This document shows positions 10,986 through 22,001 of a DNA stretch of 64,000 bases, piece after piece. How positions within the stretch are numbered: position 1 is the stretch's first letter; each line of letters opens with the position of its first letter. Below the pieces are notes generated by a model, which saw only the letters and a list, made by a program, of their open reading frames with translations, was not told the origin of the DNA and did no database searches. This stretch comes from Diatrype stigma (taxonomy: Eukaryota; Ascomycota; Sordariomycetes; Xylariales; Diatrypaceae). A program made the translations under genes and the position numbers. Location: contig JAKJXP020000098.1 of NCBI GenBank assembly GCA_022225965.2, forward strand, positions 62,001 through 126,000, given 5' to 3'.

Positions 10986-12688
10986 TCAAATCTGCGTTTT
11001 CCTGCAACACTATTAGTTCTGGGCTGTTTCATCTCGTCATCGCCACACAGTGACTCACCCAATGCCGCTCAGGTTTTCGGTGTCTAAGCGATTTCTCTTA
11101 TCCACGCCACCAGCTATGGGATTGGCCTTATAGTTGAACAGATAATAATGCAGCTGACCATCTCCCGGGCCAAACTTCTGATCCTCGAGGAATAGTCCGT
11201 TGTCCATAAGCGAGAGCGCATTATAGACATCGAAATTGGCCTTCTTGCAGTAGACCAGAGAATCAGCCACCAGCTCATTGAGACGCGCCTTCAGGGCGTC
11301 CTTGTCAACTGGCGTGGTGAGTCCCGTCTCCGTAGCGTAGTAGAATAGGTACGCCGCCCTGACATTCTTGTGTTTTGGGTGGTTGATCACTGAGGACTCG
11401 AGGCAGTAGAAGGAGATGAAATCGGTGATCCTCTTATGTGCATCCTAGGTTGCTTGTTAATACGACTGGATACGGAGGGAGCACTGCTGATTATCAAGCC
11501 CTACCTCAACGACATAAGACCAGACTACCTGCTCTTCGAGTGCATCTTTCTTGTTATGCAGTAGCCAGTGTTCCACCTCAGCCTTGTCCCACTCGGATGC
11601 CATGTCGTACTTGGCCAAGTACCTTGTTAGCAGATCTTGTACGGCATTAACGTCTTTCTTCTGCATCTCTCTAAGTCCAGGGGTCGAAGTACGGTCCGGC
11701 ACAGCGTACTTCCTAACCTGAAACGAGGGTTTGCTGTTGGGCGGTAAGGGGCTAAAGCCAACTTCATAAAGCTTCTGCCAATTGATTGCGCGGTGGTAAT
11801 ACCGGCAGGTGCTAACAGGTTTCGGGAGAACGACTCCACCCGTATATATAGCCTGCCAGACTCCTTCTAAGTTGCAAAGACGGGTGATCTCCTTGATAAG
11901 GACCGGAGCAAGGCGCTTGGAGCGGAGCTTCTTGTGTATGCAAAGAAGATTGACCTCGGAGGCATGGAGAACGTTGGTACGAATACGAAGCTCGACGGGG
12001 ATGGCCGCAATGAAGGCAACAAGCTTGCGCGACTGGGACGCTCGGACACCGCGGTGCCATTGCTTCTTCCACCCAGGAGGCATCATGGCCCTACCACGGA
12101 TGTTAGTAACGGGTTGTTTGCTGTCAGTAGCACTGGTAGAAATAGCTCTCCTCACCATTTCAAGATGCTGGGCGAGTAGTTGAAGCGAAACATGGCTTCG
12201 TTATCCTCGACATAATGGCCATTGAGAAGTTCCCAAACCTCTTTCAACTCGCCATCGTCGGTAAGATCTATATCACACCACTCGAACCCATTGATCAACG
12301 GCGCCGGAGACTTCGGTACGTCGTCGACCGTACGCGTCTCTATGGGTCCTTCCTCGATAGGCTTGTTGGGATCTCCGTCGTCTCCAAACTTCGGTACCGG
12401 CTGTGTTGCCCAGAACTTATAGGCACCCATGTCCTTGACGTTCTTGCCACTCGATGCCAGGCCGGTCATGATATCCTGGAGATTGAGGCGCCGAAGAGCA
12501 TCGGTAACGGCGTTGGGGTCGTCATCGTTTCCGCTGCTCAGCTCCTGGGCGAGAGCTGGGTTCAGGTCGAGGAGCTGACCTGCTTGTTCAGTCGACAGAC
12601 CATCGATCGCCTTATGTATTTTCTTGGCTGCCTTCTCCCTCTCCTTATCTTTTCCTTTAGCCTTCACAGGCTTCGAATCTTCCGACAT
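10986..12688 (-). CDS. NMT1: Glycylpeptide N-tetradecanoyltransferase (N-myristoyltransferase)
   Basis: Transfers myristate from myristoyl-CoA to N-terminal glycines of cytosolic proteins. Exons 12156-12688, 11505-12090 and 11059-11444 join in phase, and a last 16-nt exon at 10986-11001 gives 506 aa. The N-terminal region is lysine-rich ([10 protein letters not shown]), as in other NMTs. The acyl-CoA-binding stretch contains [19 protein letters not shown] at about residues 223-241. It has Leu where the family signature usually has Phe. The C-terminal KFGPGDG signature is intact. Catalysis uses the C-terminal carboxylate, so the last exon matters: unspliced, the frame ends SGIG-stop at 11055; spliced, it ends SGIG plus four residues, matching the usual length. 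I chose the start at MSEDSKP; the open frame continues upstream to a GTG only. Confidence 0.93.
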
Positions 12689-13549
12689 CTCGTCGCTCGT
12701 GAACCCTCTAGGCAGCAAGTGGCGTATTTGGTTGACGTAGTTGGTTGCAGTTGCAAAGAGGGGCACCTTCTCTGCCGTGTGATGGGCGTTACTGTAGCCA
12801 GCTGAGCTGAAGAAAGCTCCCGAGTCGAATTGAAAATCGCGTATTTAATATTTGGGAGCTCAAGTTTGCGCCCCTTCCAGCCTTTCAAGCCTTGTATAAT
12901 GTCGGTTGCCGATTGATCACGAAAACTTCGGACTACGAATGAGTCCTGCAGCCTGATATTTGTAGTTGTAGTTGTAGTTGTAACTTGTAGTTGATAAGTC
13001 TTAAGTGGTGTGGGGTTAGGTGGGCTTGGTATCCCCTGGTGGGGTGTGAAGCATCCAATTAACCACTTACCGGTATGTACATACTACAGTAGGTATACTT
13101 TAGGTCTCTCAGGTAAGGGGGCCAGGGGGGTTGGGGGCTATGTTTACATCATAGGGCTGAAGCCATCGTCTATATCTAAAGCCTACATACCTCCTACCCA
13201 CATCGAAACTGCAGAGTGAAAAGGGGACATAATATCGCATATCATATACATTCCATTTGGTACTCGGACTATTCAGTCACTGTCATAGGTATGCTTAGGA
13301 TATTCACACCCGATCATTTTTATGATACAAGTCTACAGCATAAAAGAAGTTCGTTCCAGCTCCAGACAAAATTGGACCAACACAGCATCGAGACTGAAGC
13401 TGCATAAAAATCTATAATGCTATTTTTGTACACGATATTTGACAATATTTTCCAGCTTGTAAGTGCCAGGTCTTGTTGTTGAAACCCCTCAACGCATACA
13501 CTGTGCTGGGTAATCGAATGGTATATATAGATAGGTACGCTTTATTGCA
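12689..13549. other. Intergenic region
   Basis: This holds the promoter and 5' leader of the myristoyltransferase gene and the 3' end of the upstream hydrolase gene. A TTGTAG hexamer repeat lies near 12960-12993. No gene is seen. Confidence 0.5.
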
Positions 13550-15055
13550 TCAAGCAGTCTCTGGTGGTTGTGTAAGGGGCTCCTCGGCTACTGACTCAAA
13601 TGACCGTAACACCGCGAGTGCTATGTGCGAAGACAGCATGATGTCGTTGTGTCCTGTAAGCTTGGTTTAGCGGGCGATACTCCTTACACTCCTTCAGGCT
13701 TGCCGGTATGGCTGTCACTTACCTCCGTACCGCAATAGTTCTTGTCTAATGACAATGTCTGGCTTGGCCGTGACTATTGACACGAAGCTACCATCATCTT
13801 TGCGCTTTGTCCTCTCCTCCTTCCAGCTAACGAATTTCTCGTTATTTAGGTCTTCACCAGCTGCTGCACCAGCTGCATACCGGAAAAGTGTATCGCTCTC
13901 ATGACACAATATATTGCGGTCATTTTTGGCGTGGATCAGCGTCAGTCTCAGCCTATCTCGAGTAGTAGACACGAGGTTTGCAAGCCTATCTGCAGATCTC
14001 CATTTGTCGACAATGAAGCGTTGGAAGAATCGAAGAAGCGGCGGGATGGCCCGAATCGGGCTCAGAATAGGAATCACCCCGGCGCCCATGTACGTGGTCA
14101 ATAGAGTCTGCATATCGGAGAAGCCAGCAATGAGAATGACGCCAGCAAATTCGATACCCTGCATCGCAAAGTGTTCTGCAACGGCGCTTGTGACGGCTGT
14201 GCCCAGGCTTTGACCCATGATCACGATACGATGGCTTGGAATCCCGGCAATATCCCTAGCCCAATTAACGGCTGCGATGCCATCTTGGATGAGGCCGCTT
14301 TCAGATGGGACTCCAGTCGACTTGCCAAAACCACGGTAGTCAATTGCTAGTAGGTGATAATCTGAGGTGTCAGTCAGTGTGTGATAGGCGTCAGTGCGTA
14401 TCATCTGGGCTAGGTGGCCGGAATTCTGTGTGGTCTGGTTAGTTATGAAGCCGCTGGATCAAGTGCTCATATACAATAGCTTATATACGGACCCCATGAA
14501 CTAGCCAGCACTTGTTAGTGAAAGGATGCCATACACAAAACAGAGGCGGAACCCACAATATATGATTAACCGGGCTGCTGGGTCGTCTTTCAGTATTTTG
14601 AAGGATGCCGCAGAAGTCACATCATCGCAGAAACCACCGTTCAGCGACTGCAGTTCAGCTTCGTGCTTCAAGTAGGTCCGCAGTGGCAGCACATGCCAAG
14701 AGTAAAGGGTTTCCCCATCTGCTGTGCTGATAGAGAAGGGTGTGACTTGATTGGCTTGAGATCGACCAGTTAGCCAACGTTCGATATACCAGGCAGATGG
14801 AGAAGATGAGGCTAACCGGCAAAGCCCCAGTACTCTGGCTTGTCGATGTTATGCCAAAACAAGGTATGGATCTTGTGGGCATAGACGAAACTAGGAACTT
14901 CTTATTAGATATAGGCTTCATTAGAATGGAGCACGATTAATTTACCCCCGCTGGAAGATCGGGATGGAGCCAAGCACGAGCATGAGGACGTAGAGACCAA
15001 TCGGAGTAGCTAGACCGGCAGCTACGCCGATGCCCCATGGAGGAGTTCGGGTCAT
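13550..15055 (-). CDS. ABHD12-like alpha/beta hydrolase
   Basis: Six exons: 14946-15055, 14817-14890, 14557-14754, 14493-14500, 13723-14425 and 13550-13653. They join in phase to 398 aa. The fourth exon is only 8 nt, and including it produces the oxyanion-hole motif HGNSG (His129-Gly133). A membrane segment lies at about residues 10-33. The catalytic triad is Ser203 in GQSLG, Asp299 in AKND and His366 in GHND, the last supplied by the final exon. Fungal relatives are annotated as ABHD12 or Bem46-like serine hydrolases that act on lipid esters at membranes; the true substrate is unknown. The complete triad and matching length argue for a working enzyme. The micro-exon donor is GTCCGT, weaker than the others. 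Confidence 0.9.
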
Positions 15056-17017
15056 AACGCCGCTTGCGCCAACGACGGGATATATATTTCAAGGTAGCTA
15101 AATCGTCCTTTCGAAGATGTCTGCACCGGGACAAACATGTAGAGAATTCTAGCACTGCGTACGATGCTGTCCGAGGGTTGAGGTTACAAATTGGGAGTTG
15201 AACTTTGCGGCTGATAGTAAGCGGATTGTTTAGTCTCGCCCCGCCTTAAATCCCTTACTAGGCGTTCCTATTTCTATGGAAGCCTCGGATCTATGGATAC
15301 GCGACTATAACGAGGCGATGTTTTCGATGTTAACTCCGTGTGGTGTCGTCCTGAACCACATGCCACTCGTTGGCAAGACAGGGGATCTGATCAAAGTAGA
15401 TACCTAGGTAGATATAAACTATAGGTATCTTTGGTATCCACGTTCGGTCAAAGTTGTTGAGTTGGGATTTTGCATGAACAGCGTATATGCACAAGTGAAT
15501 ATATGTGGAAGGTTCTGAAGTGAAGCAAAATCATAAAATGAAAGATTCCATCAGAACCGGGTGTTCGTACTTGACGCTTGCCTACGGTTTGCTTACAACG
15601 GCCAAGATCTAGATTAATAATAAGAGGCGATAATAAGGTAGCTCAGAGCCCTCGTTCCAGCACTTGCCTGCTGCGTCGGTCGATCGGTCACGCGGCCAAA
15701 TCACCGACACCGAGTCGCCGGGCTGTCTGGGCTGTCTAGGCACCTCCAGGGCTTCCACTAAGACGGGATTCCTCGAACTCGGATTATCTTACCACACTGT
15801 CCGGCCTCCCATCTAACTTCATACATACATGCTGGAATTGTTAGTACTTTTGCTCTATGAACTGAGATTTACCTATGAAAATATTTACAGCATAGATATT
15901 ACAAAAGGCAATGTATGCGAATCAGTACTTGCTCGTCGTGGGAATAATTCATAGTTAGGCAAAGACAACGGTTCCCAGTCTTGACCTGTAAACGCTTGAT
16001 TGCTCTTGCTAAATGTTTACATTGACAGATTGAGCACAATATCCATGAAGCGTTGTATCATGCACCAGCCTTCGTCTTATTTGCATCATTGGAAAGGTAT
16101 ATACTTATATTCACGAAGAAACAAGTTGCGAAAGACTTCAACCACTCATCGGCCACTTTGCTCAATATTGAACTTGCAAGACAGCTTACCTAAGGTAGGT
16201 AGGTAGGTATGCAAGCCGGCAAGGTAGGTAGAATAAGACTGACAATTCCCACCACGAAACTTGAAGATGTGCTGCAGCTGCTACCTACCTAAGTCAGTTA
16301 CCTATGTGCTAATATGGTGTGTTTTTATTGGCTCATTCCAATCAAGTGCGAAGCCAGCGAACGAGAGGCTCTGCTTTGCTCTCCACACATGCCTGCCGCC
16401 AGCCTGCCACTCACCGTGATTGGCTAGATTGGCTTACATACCTGCCTGGTAGTTACATACACCCACGCTACCTTTGTATGTACGGCTTTCTCCAATCTCC
16501 AATAACTGGAACCGTAGAACCTTGAAACCTCCGACCTGACTTTCTTTCTGCCCCCATACCCATCTCCCCCATCTCCCGTGCCCGTCTTTATATTCACTCT
16601 TTACCTTATACTTCAATTCGTTCCAACTTTGGCCTGTCTGTCCCTCCATTCAGGCAGCGACCTACTGGGCGGCTAAAAGGACGTCTTCTTTACACAAACC
16701 CTCATTCTTGTAATCCTGCTTGCCTTGTCCGATCGCCCTAACTACCTAGGTAGCTAGCTCGTAGATTCTGCACAATACAAACTTACATGGTAGCTAGCTG
16801 GTAGGTACCTAGGCCCTGGCTTTTTGTTAAATAATTTGGTGCAGGTGTCTGAGTTTCTACAAATTCGGTCCAATCCTCCACGATCGATACACAACCTGGA
16901 ACACCCGACAAAAGCTCTTCCGATGGTCTACCATCACCGTTGTCGGCCTCTCATGTATCTGTAGTCGGACGTACTCCATCCACTTGATCAGTCACCGGAT
17001 TCTTCCCTGCCAACGCA
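15056..17017. other. Divergent intergenic region
   Basis: About 2 kb between the divergent hydrolase and Swc3 genes, presumably with both promoters. TAGGTAGG/CCTACCTA simple-repeat blocks occur near 16195-16210 and 16740-16815. The stretch before 17018 is pyrimidine-rich, as in many fungal leaders. No supported gene. Confidence 0.5.
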
Positions 17018-19453
17018 ATGGAGAGAAAACGGAAGTTACCGCCAAGGGCAGCCGCGCGGGTTGAACAGAGTGCGAAGAAACGCGCCGTGACACCTTCAGA
17101 AGCGTCTCCTACGCCTTCCTCTACGTCAGCGCCAGCTCCGGCGTCCGTAGCATCACAGAAGACTCCAGCGCCGCCAGAACCTCCTGTTCCCGAAGAGACC
17201 CCCTTGCCCAAATCTATACAAGCCGGCAACCCACTTCCCACCGTGGAAAATGCACAGCCCGAGGATCTCTCCAGCAAGGAATACCAGTCTGTACAAGAGA
17301 GGTATGGCAGACCAGAAGTCTCAATTCAGCTCTTGTGGCTCTATCGTACTGACCGGTAAATTAGTGGTGTGCTTGCCGAATCTCTTTCTAGATCGCGTCA
17401 AATATGGACTCACGAGGGCATCTTCGAGAAATACTGGACGAAACCGACGAAACGTAAAGGCATAGTCAAGGAAGAACCAAACAATCCCCCGAAAGACAGC
17501 ATGACCAAGATTGGTCAAGTCACCATCACGATCGAACCTCACGTTCTCGAGGCTACCATGTACGCTGTTAAGGATACCAAGCCTCCTACCACCAATTCGA
17601 CCTTTCGGCCTATCATGCAGTATGGCCCTCCTAATGGTGTTATGCCACCGCCCCCGAAACCGAAAACGCCGTCTACTCCAGTTACACCGGCCACTCAACC
17701 GGCATCAGCGGCACCCACGACCGCAGCAGGGACGACAACCGGGAAAGGTGCCCCATCGCCTACACCATTACAGACACCATCTCAACCCCAGCGCCAGCCA
17801 CAGTCACAATTGCAGTCTCCAGCTCAGATACAACCACTACCAACGGGAAGTCAGTCCCAGGCACAGGTTCCAGCTCAAGCGCATCAATCACAAATACAAC
17901 CGCCGGTCCCGCCTCCCCCTGGCATGCCAGGTCAGCCTCGAATATCACAGCCAGATGCCTATCGACCTCCATCTGCAACGGGCACTCCCATCAAATCACT
18001 GATGTCCCCACCCCCACGAGGCCTTGAGTCCGTCCTTGCTGCTCCCCAACCCTCACCCGCCCCCATCCCGCCTGTGCCACACGCCCATAGTCATGTCCAT
18101 GCCCATGTTCATCCGCAGGGCGTCCCTCCGGCGAACATACCACAGTCAGGTTCAACGCCGTCTAGACCTCTACAAGGACCCACCCCGCCGGCAGCTGTTG
18201 GTGGTCCGGCGCTTCCATCTGGAGCCAAACCCCCGCCGGTTCCTGCAGCCAAGCCAGCACCAGCAGCGCCGGGCGCAGACCCGATTATCGTTACGTTAGC
18301 CGAGAGGGCTTCGGAGGATCCTCATCTTCGTGACTTGATGAAGCGCGTCGCAGTGGGCGATGCAGCACCGCAAGAACTGGCCCATTTCCAGAAAATCATC
18401 GATCAAATTACAGTGGAATACAAAAAGAAGGGTGGACAGCAAGGGCCATCAGCCGACCGCTTGCTCGTTGGTGGGAAGAAAGTCAAGTATTTTGCCGATG
18501 AAGTCAGTTCCATCCTCGACATTGTACTCAGTTCCAACCCCAAACAAAAGTCGACGGATTTGAAAGCTCCTTCGAATAGCGACCCGCTAGTGATACTCCT
18601 TGTAAAGAAGGCTCTGGACGATACCCCTACTAGAGAACTGGTCCGCAGAATAGCCCAGAACAAGACGAAATTCCATGACGCAACCGAGTTGAAAGATATA
18701 CTCGACAAGCTGAAGGAGCGTGTTACTGAAGAGTCACCTAAGTCTCAGCCTGCCGGCGCGGGACAGTCGCAGCCAACAGCATCGTCCAATTCCGCGGACC
18801 ATGCTAGCGTAGCCAACGGCTCAGGCACAACTTCAAGGAAGTCCTCTGTTGCTTCACCAGCTCAGCAGTCGAGCGTTGCGACCCCACAGCCACAGCAGGC
18901 TCTACGCTCTAAAGGCCCGCCGCCCTCGTTGAAACCCGATGTTACTGCTGTTGTACTTGAGTTCCCGGGAGGTTCAGGAGATAGGTACCTGTTCCCGAAA
19001 TACAGCATTCTTGAACAGACCAGCCCATCTCAGATCATCGCATCTTTCCTCATTGTGCGAAAAGGCAGCAAGTCGGAATACGGCGGCGATCCAGCGTTGG
19101 ATTACTACCAACCGGTCACTATCAGGATACATTCACACTCGGGGAAACATCTCGAGTACCTTACGAAGGTTGTAGCGCCCGAGGACGAAGTAAAGCGGTA
19201 TATGGATGATGTTATGGACAGCATGACGCGCGCTGAGTATGTGATCCTCGCTATGCGGCTGCCGAGAGACGACGAGGAAATCGAAGATGGGCGTTCTGAA
19301 ACGCCCAAGGCTGGTCTGCCCATTCACTCGTCTCAGCCCGGGGTTCTGTGGAATACGAAGCCCACTTCAGCGCCAATGCCACCTCAGAAACCCATCTCCA
19401 AAGCAATGGGTGAGGACGAGCAATATCAGAACTTCATTGCTACTATAAGCTAA
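17018..19453 (+). CDS. SWC3: SWR1-complex protein 3 homologue
   Basis: Two exons, 17018-17301 and 17365-19453, join through a 63-nt intron to 790 aa. Swc3 is a subunit of the SWR1 remodeller, which places histone variant H2A.Z into nucleosomes, so a nuclear location is expected. The N-terminus is basic (MERKRKLPP) and followed by a Pro/Ala/Ser-rich segment. The family-typical stretch GIFEKYWTKP, with an RSRQIWT lead-in, lies just after the splice junction at about residues 100-125. Residues about 180-360 are Pro/Gln-rich and probably disordered. Two related helical segments at about 365-480 (IIVTLAERA..., LVILLVKKA...) look like internal repeats. The C-terminal domain spans about 580-790. The assignment rests on this layout and the conserved N-terminal block. 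Confidence 0.85.
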
Positions 19454-19871
19454 AAAGTCAAAGAGCGAAGGGAAAATATCAAGGGGGGGTAATGATGTAC
19501 AGCGGCTGTGCAAGCGTTACCTAGTCATTGGGCATTTGAGAACAGGAACAAGCAGGGAAACCGAAAAGGAGGCGTTTAATACTGGACGGATTTGGAGGAA
19601 AAGACGGTTAGCAGCACCGACGGAAAGGTCATCTTTTTTCACTTTTTGCTTTTAGAGCTAGATACCTCGGTTATTTTCTTTGACGAATAGGCGTAGACCG
19701 GACTGGCTGTCTCTAATGAGCAGAGCAGAGAGCGAACTTGTTATGCTATTTATTATTTTAGCAACGATCATACAACTTCCTATCTATTTGAGGACAAGAT
19801 ATATGCTCCTTCGAACTTTTCATGTGTGTATATGTATATCTTACAACGCTACCTACGAAGTGGCTGCCTGC
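19454..19871. other. Convergent 3' intergenic region
   Basis: About 420 nt between the convergent ends of Swc3 and the following hydrolase. It must hold both 3' UTRs. The last part is AT-rich (TTATTTATTATTTTAGC-like). No gene is seen. Confidence 0.5.
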
Positions 19872-21178
19872 CTATACCGGTCCGCCCCTCCCGCTCAGCC
19901 TCTCCCCATCAGCGCACAGCGCCTCGAGCAGCTCGTTGAACCAACCCGGCCGCTCGATGAACGGGGCGTGGCCCAGGCCGTCCTCGACGATCAGCCCCCT
20001 CTCGGGCGCCAAGCCCAGGTGCTCGATGAGCTTCCGCCCGTGCCGCACGCCGATGATACCGTCCTCGGCCCCGTGCAGCACCAGGATGCGCTCGCGCCCG
20101 ACCCGGTCCGCCATCGCCGCCAGCTGCGCCGCCGTCTTGCGGTGCCACCCCACCGCCACCATCTGCAGCAGCGTGCCGAGCCGCGTGAACCCGCCCTCGG
20201 GATCCCGCTGCTTCCAGACGTCCTGCGCCGCGAACCGCGCGTAGTTGCTCGCGAACCGCCGGTACGCCCCGTCGGCCGCCAGCGACGGCAGCACGCCCGG
20301 CGTCGTGGCCGGGTCCGGCAGCGAGACGTCGTCGGGCTGCGGCAGCCACCCGGGCGCGAAGCAGCACTCTGCCGTGTACCGCACGGCCTGGTCGGCCGTC
20401 TTGGGCAGGAGCGCGCGCGCCCGGCTCGCTAGGTGCGAGGAAAGCGTCGTGGTCGAGGCGTCGCGCTCGAGCTCTGCCGCCGTGCTGCAGAGGAGGAGCG
20501 AGGCGATGCGCGTTGGGGCTAGGCAGGCGAGCTCCTGCGCGATCATGCCGCCCATGCTGGAGCCGCAGACGTGCACGCATCGCGTTGTCGTGGAGGATGG
20601 GGAGGCTGGGGAAGACGGAGACGGAACCCCCCACCCGACGTGGTCCAGCACCTCCAGCACGTCGCGCGCCATCTCCGACGTGCTGTAGCGCAGCAGCGGG
20701 CGCGACGACTTCCCCATGCCGCGGTTGTCGACGATCAGCACCGAGTACTGCGATGCGCGCTGGTGTCCGAAGTAGACGGTTTGGCGCTGCCAGGACGAGT
20801 TGAAGATCCCCAGACCGTTGATGAGCTGGTACACACGCAATGAGGAATTGGCATTAGTCAATGGCGTCTCGTCGTCGTCGTCATCAGGGGGCATGACCTA
20901 CGAGAAGCTTGATCGGCCCCTCGCCGTGGATCTCCCAGCTAATATTGAGCGGGCCGCCCCGGCCGACGGCGACGGGTAGGAGGCCCTTCTGGTGCGGCTC
21001 CAGCTGCCATATCGCCGTGGGGAAGGCCGGGTCCTGGGTGATTTCCTCGACGGTGGGGAATCTGAAGGGTTCCGTCGTCTGCCTGTCCCGATGCGTAAGT
21101 AAGTAGTAACCATGATGTTTTTTGTCAGTGTTCTGTCTGCTAGCGATTCGACTAGGAGATGGGTAGGTCATACGACAT
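19872..21178 (-). CDS. Alpha/beta hydrolase fold protein
   Basis: Main exons 20902-21082 and 19872-20824/20825 join in phase (donor GTAGGT, acceptor ACCAG). A five-nt first coding exon at 21174-21178 (ATGTC) is preferred, because the product then begins M-S-Q-T-T-E-P-F as is usual for the family, for 379 aa in total. If that intron is retained, translation would start at 21171 with about 30 extra residues. The nucleophile elbow is GSSMG with Ser152. DNRGMGKS precedes it, and the acid and base are in HGAEDG and GLGHAPF near the C-terminus. Fungal relatives belong to the epoxide-hydrolase/peroxidase-like alpha/beta hydrolases without a known substrate. A low-complexity Pro/Ser insert sits just before the elbow. 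GC content is very high in the second exon. Confidence 0.88.
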
Positions 21179-22001
21179 ATTCCTTTGTTTGCACCTTTGT
21201 TGGTTTAAGTATAGAACAAGCCCCTTCACCAATCCAATTGACTACTTCGGTTATCTTCGAACGTATTTGGCTTGCTATGGTTTACCGGGTATCATGACTG
21301 GAGATCGGTGGTCATGCATGCTGTGATGTCTATGCAGGCAGGCTGAGAGGCAAAGCAGTAAAGCAGGTAAGCAGGTAAGCAGGTAAGCAGGTCTAGTTGC
21401 GTGTCGGGAAGTTCCAGTATCGCGAATCCGTGATGTCACAACCGAGGCGTCTGATTCGCCACACACCTGTAACGGGGCTTTCAAAGGCTCGGTTTCATGA
21501 ATACAGGCAATGTGAACCTGCACTTACATATAATATGACTCTTCTGCGTAAGAAAGTACACGAAATATCAAGTTTGTATATAGAGATGGCTGAGATGGGT
21601 TAACAACTTTCATACCATGACATATTATTGTATTATTTTGCCCATTCTGCCTAACAGTTCCCCTAATGTACAATATCATCATATCAATGTATAGCTCTTG
21701 CACCAAGATGAAACATCGTCATGTACGGAGCTAGTCGTAATCCATCAACTGAATAATAAATACGTCTCATGATATCGAGGGGATCTCGTGTTCCTCAATG
21801 TGGACTGATAACTTCGTGAGCCGACTCAGGTGGTGACTTCTTCATCCTTCCCCTTATCGGTGGGAACGATCTAGTTTGAACTGAGTTTTGCTCTTATTTC
21901 TATCTCTAAAGGTCTAACTAATAGTCTACATGGTCGCCCTCTATGATGGTTTATATATTTGTTTGCACTTTCTTCGTTTTTTCTTCATTCCCGGCGTCCA
22001 T
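21179..22001. other. Intergenic region with 8-bp repeat
   Basis: This contains the promoter of the upstream hydrolase and the 3' UTR of the P450 gene. A tandem AAGCAGGT repeat of four copies lies at 21361-21392. No supported gene. Confidence 0.5.
21361..21392. repeat. 8-bp tandem repeat (AAGCAGGT)n
   Basis: Four adjacent copies of AAGCAGGT are visible. They lie in the 5' flank of the hydrolase gene. Confidence 0.85.

Noticed and set aside
19909..20634. Minus-strand 241-codon frame rich in Ala, Arg and Gly
   Set aside because: It is an alternate frame of the very GC-rich second hydrolase exon, which itself has a full catalytic triad.
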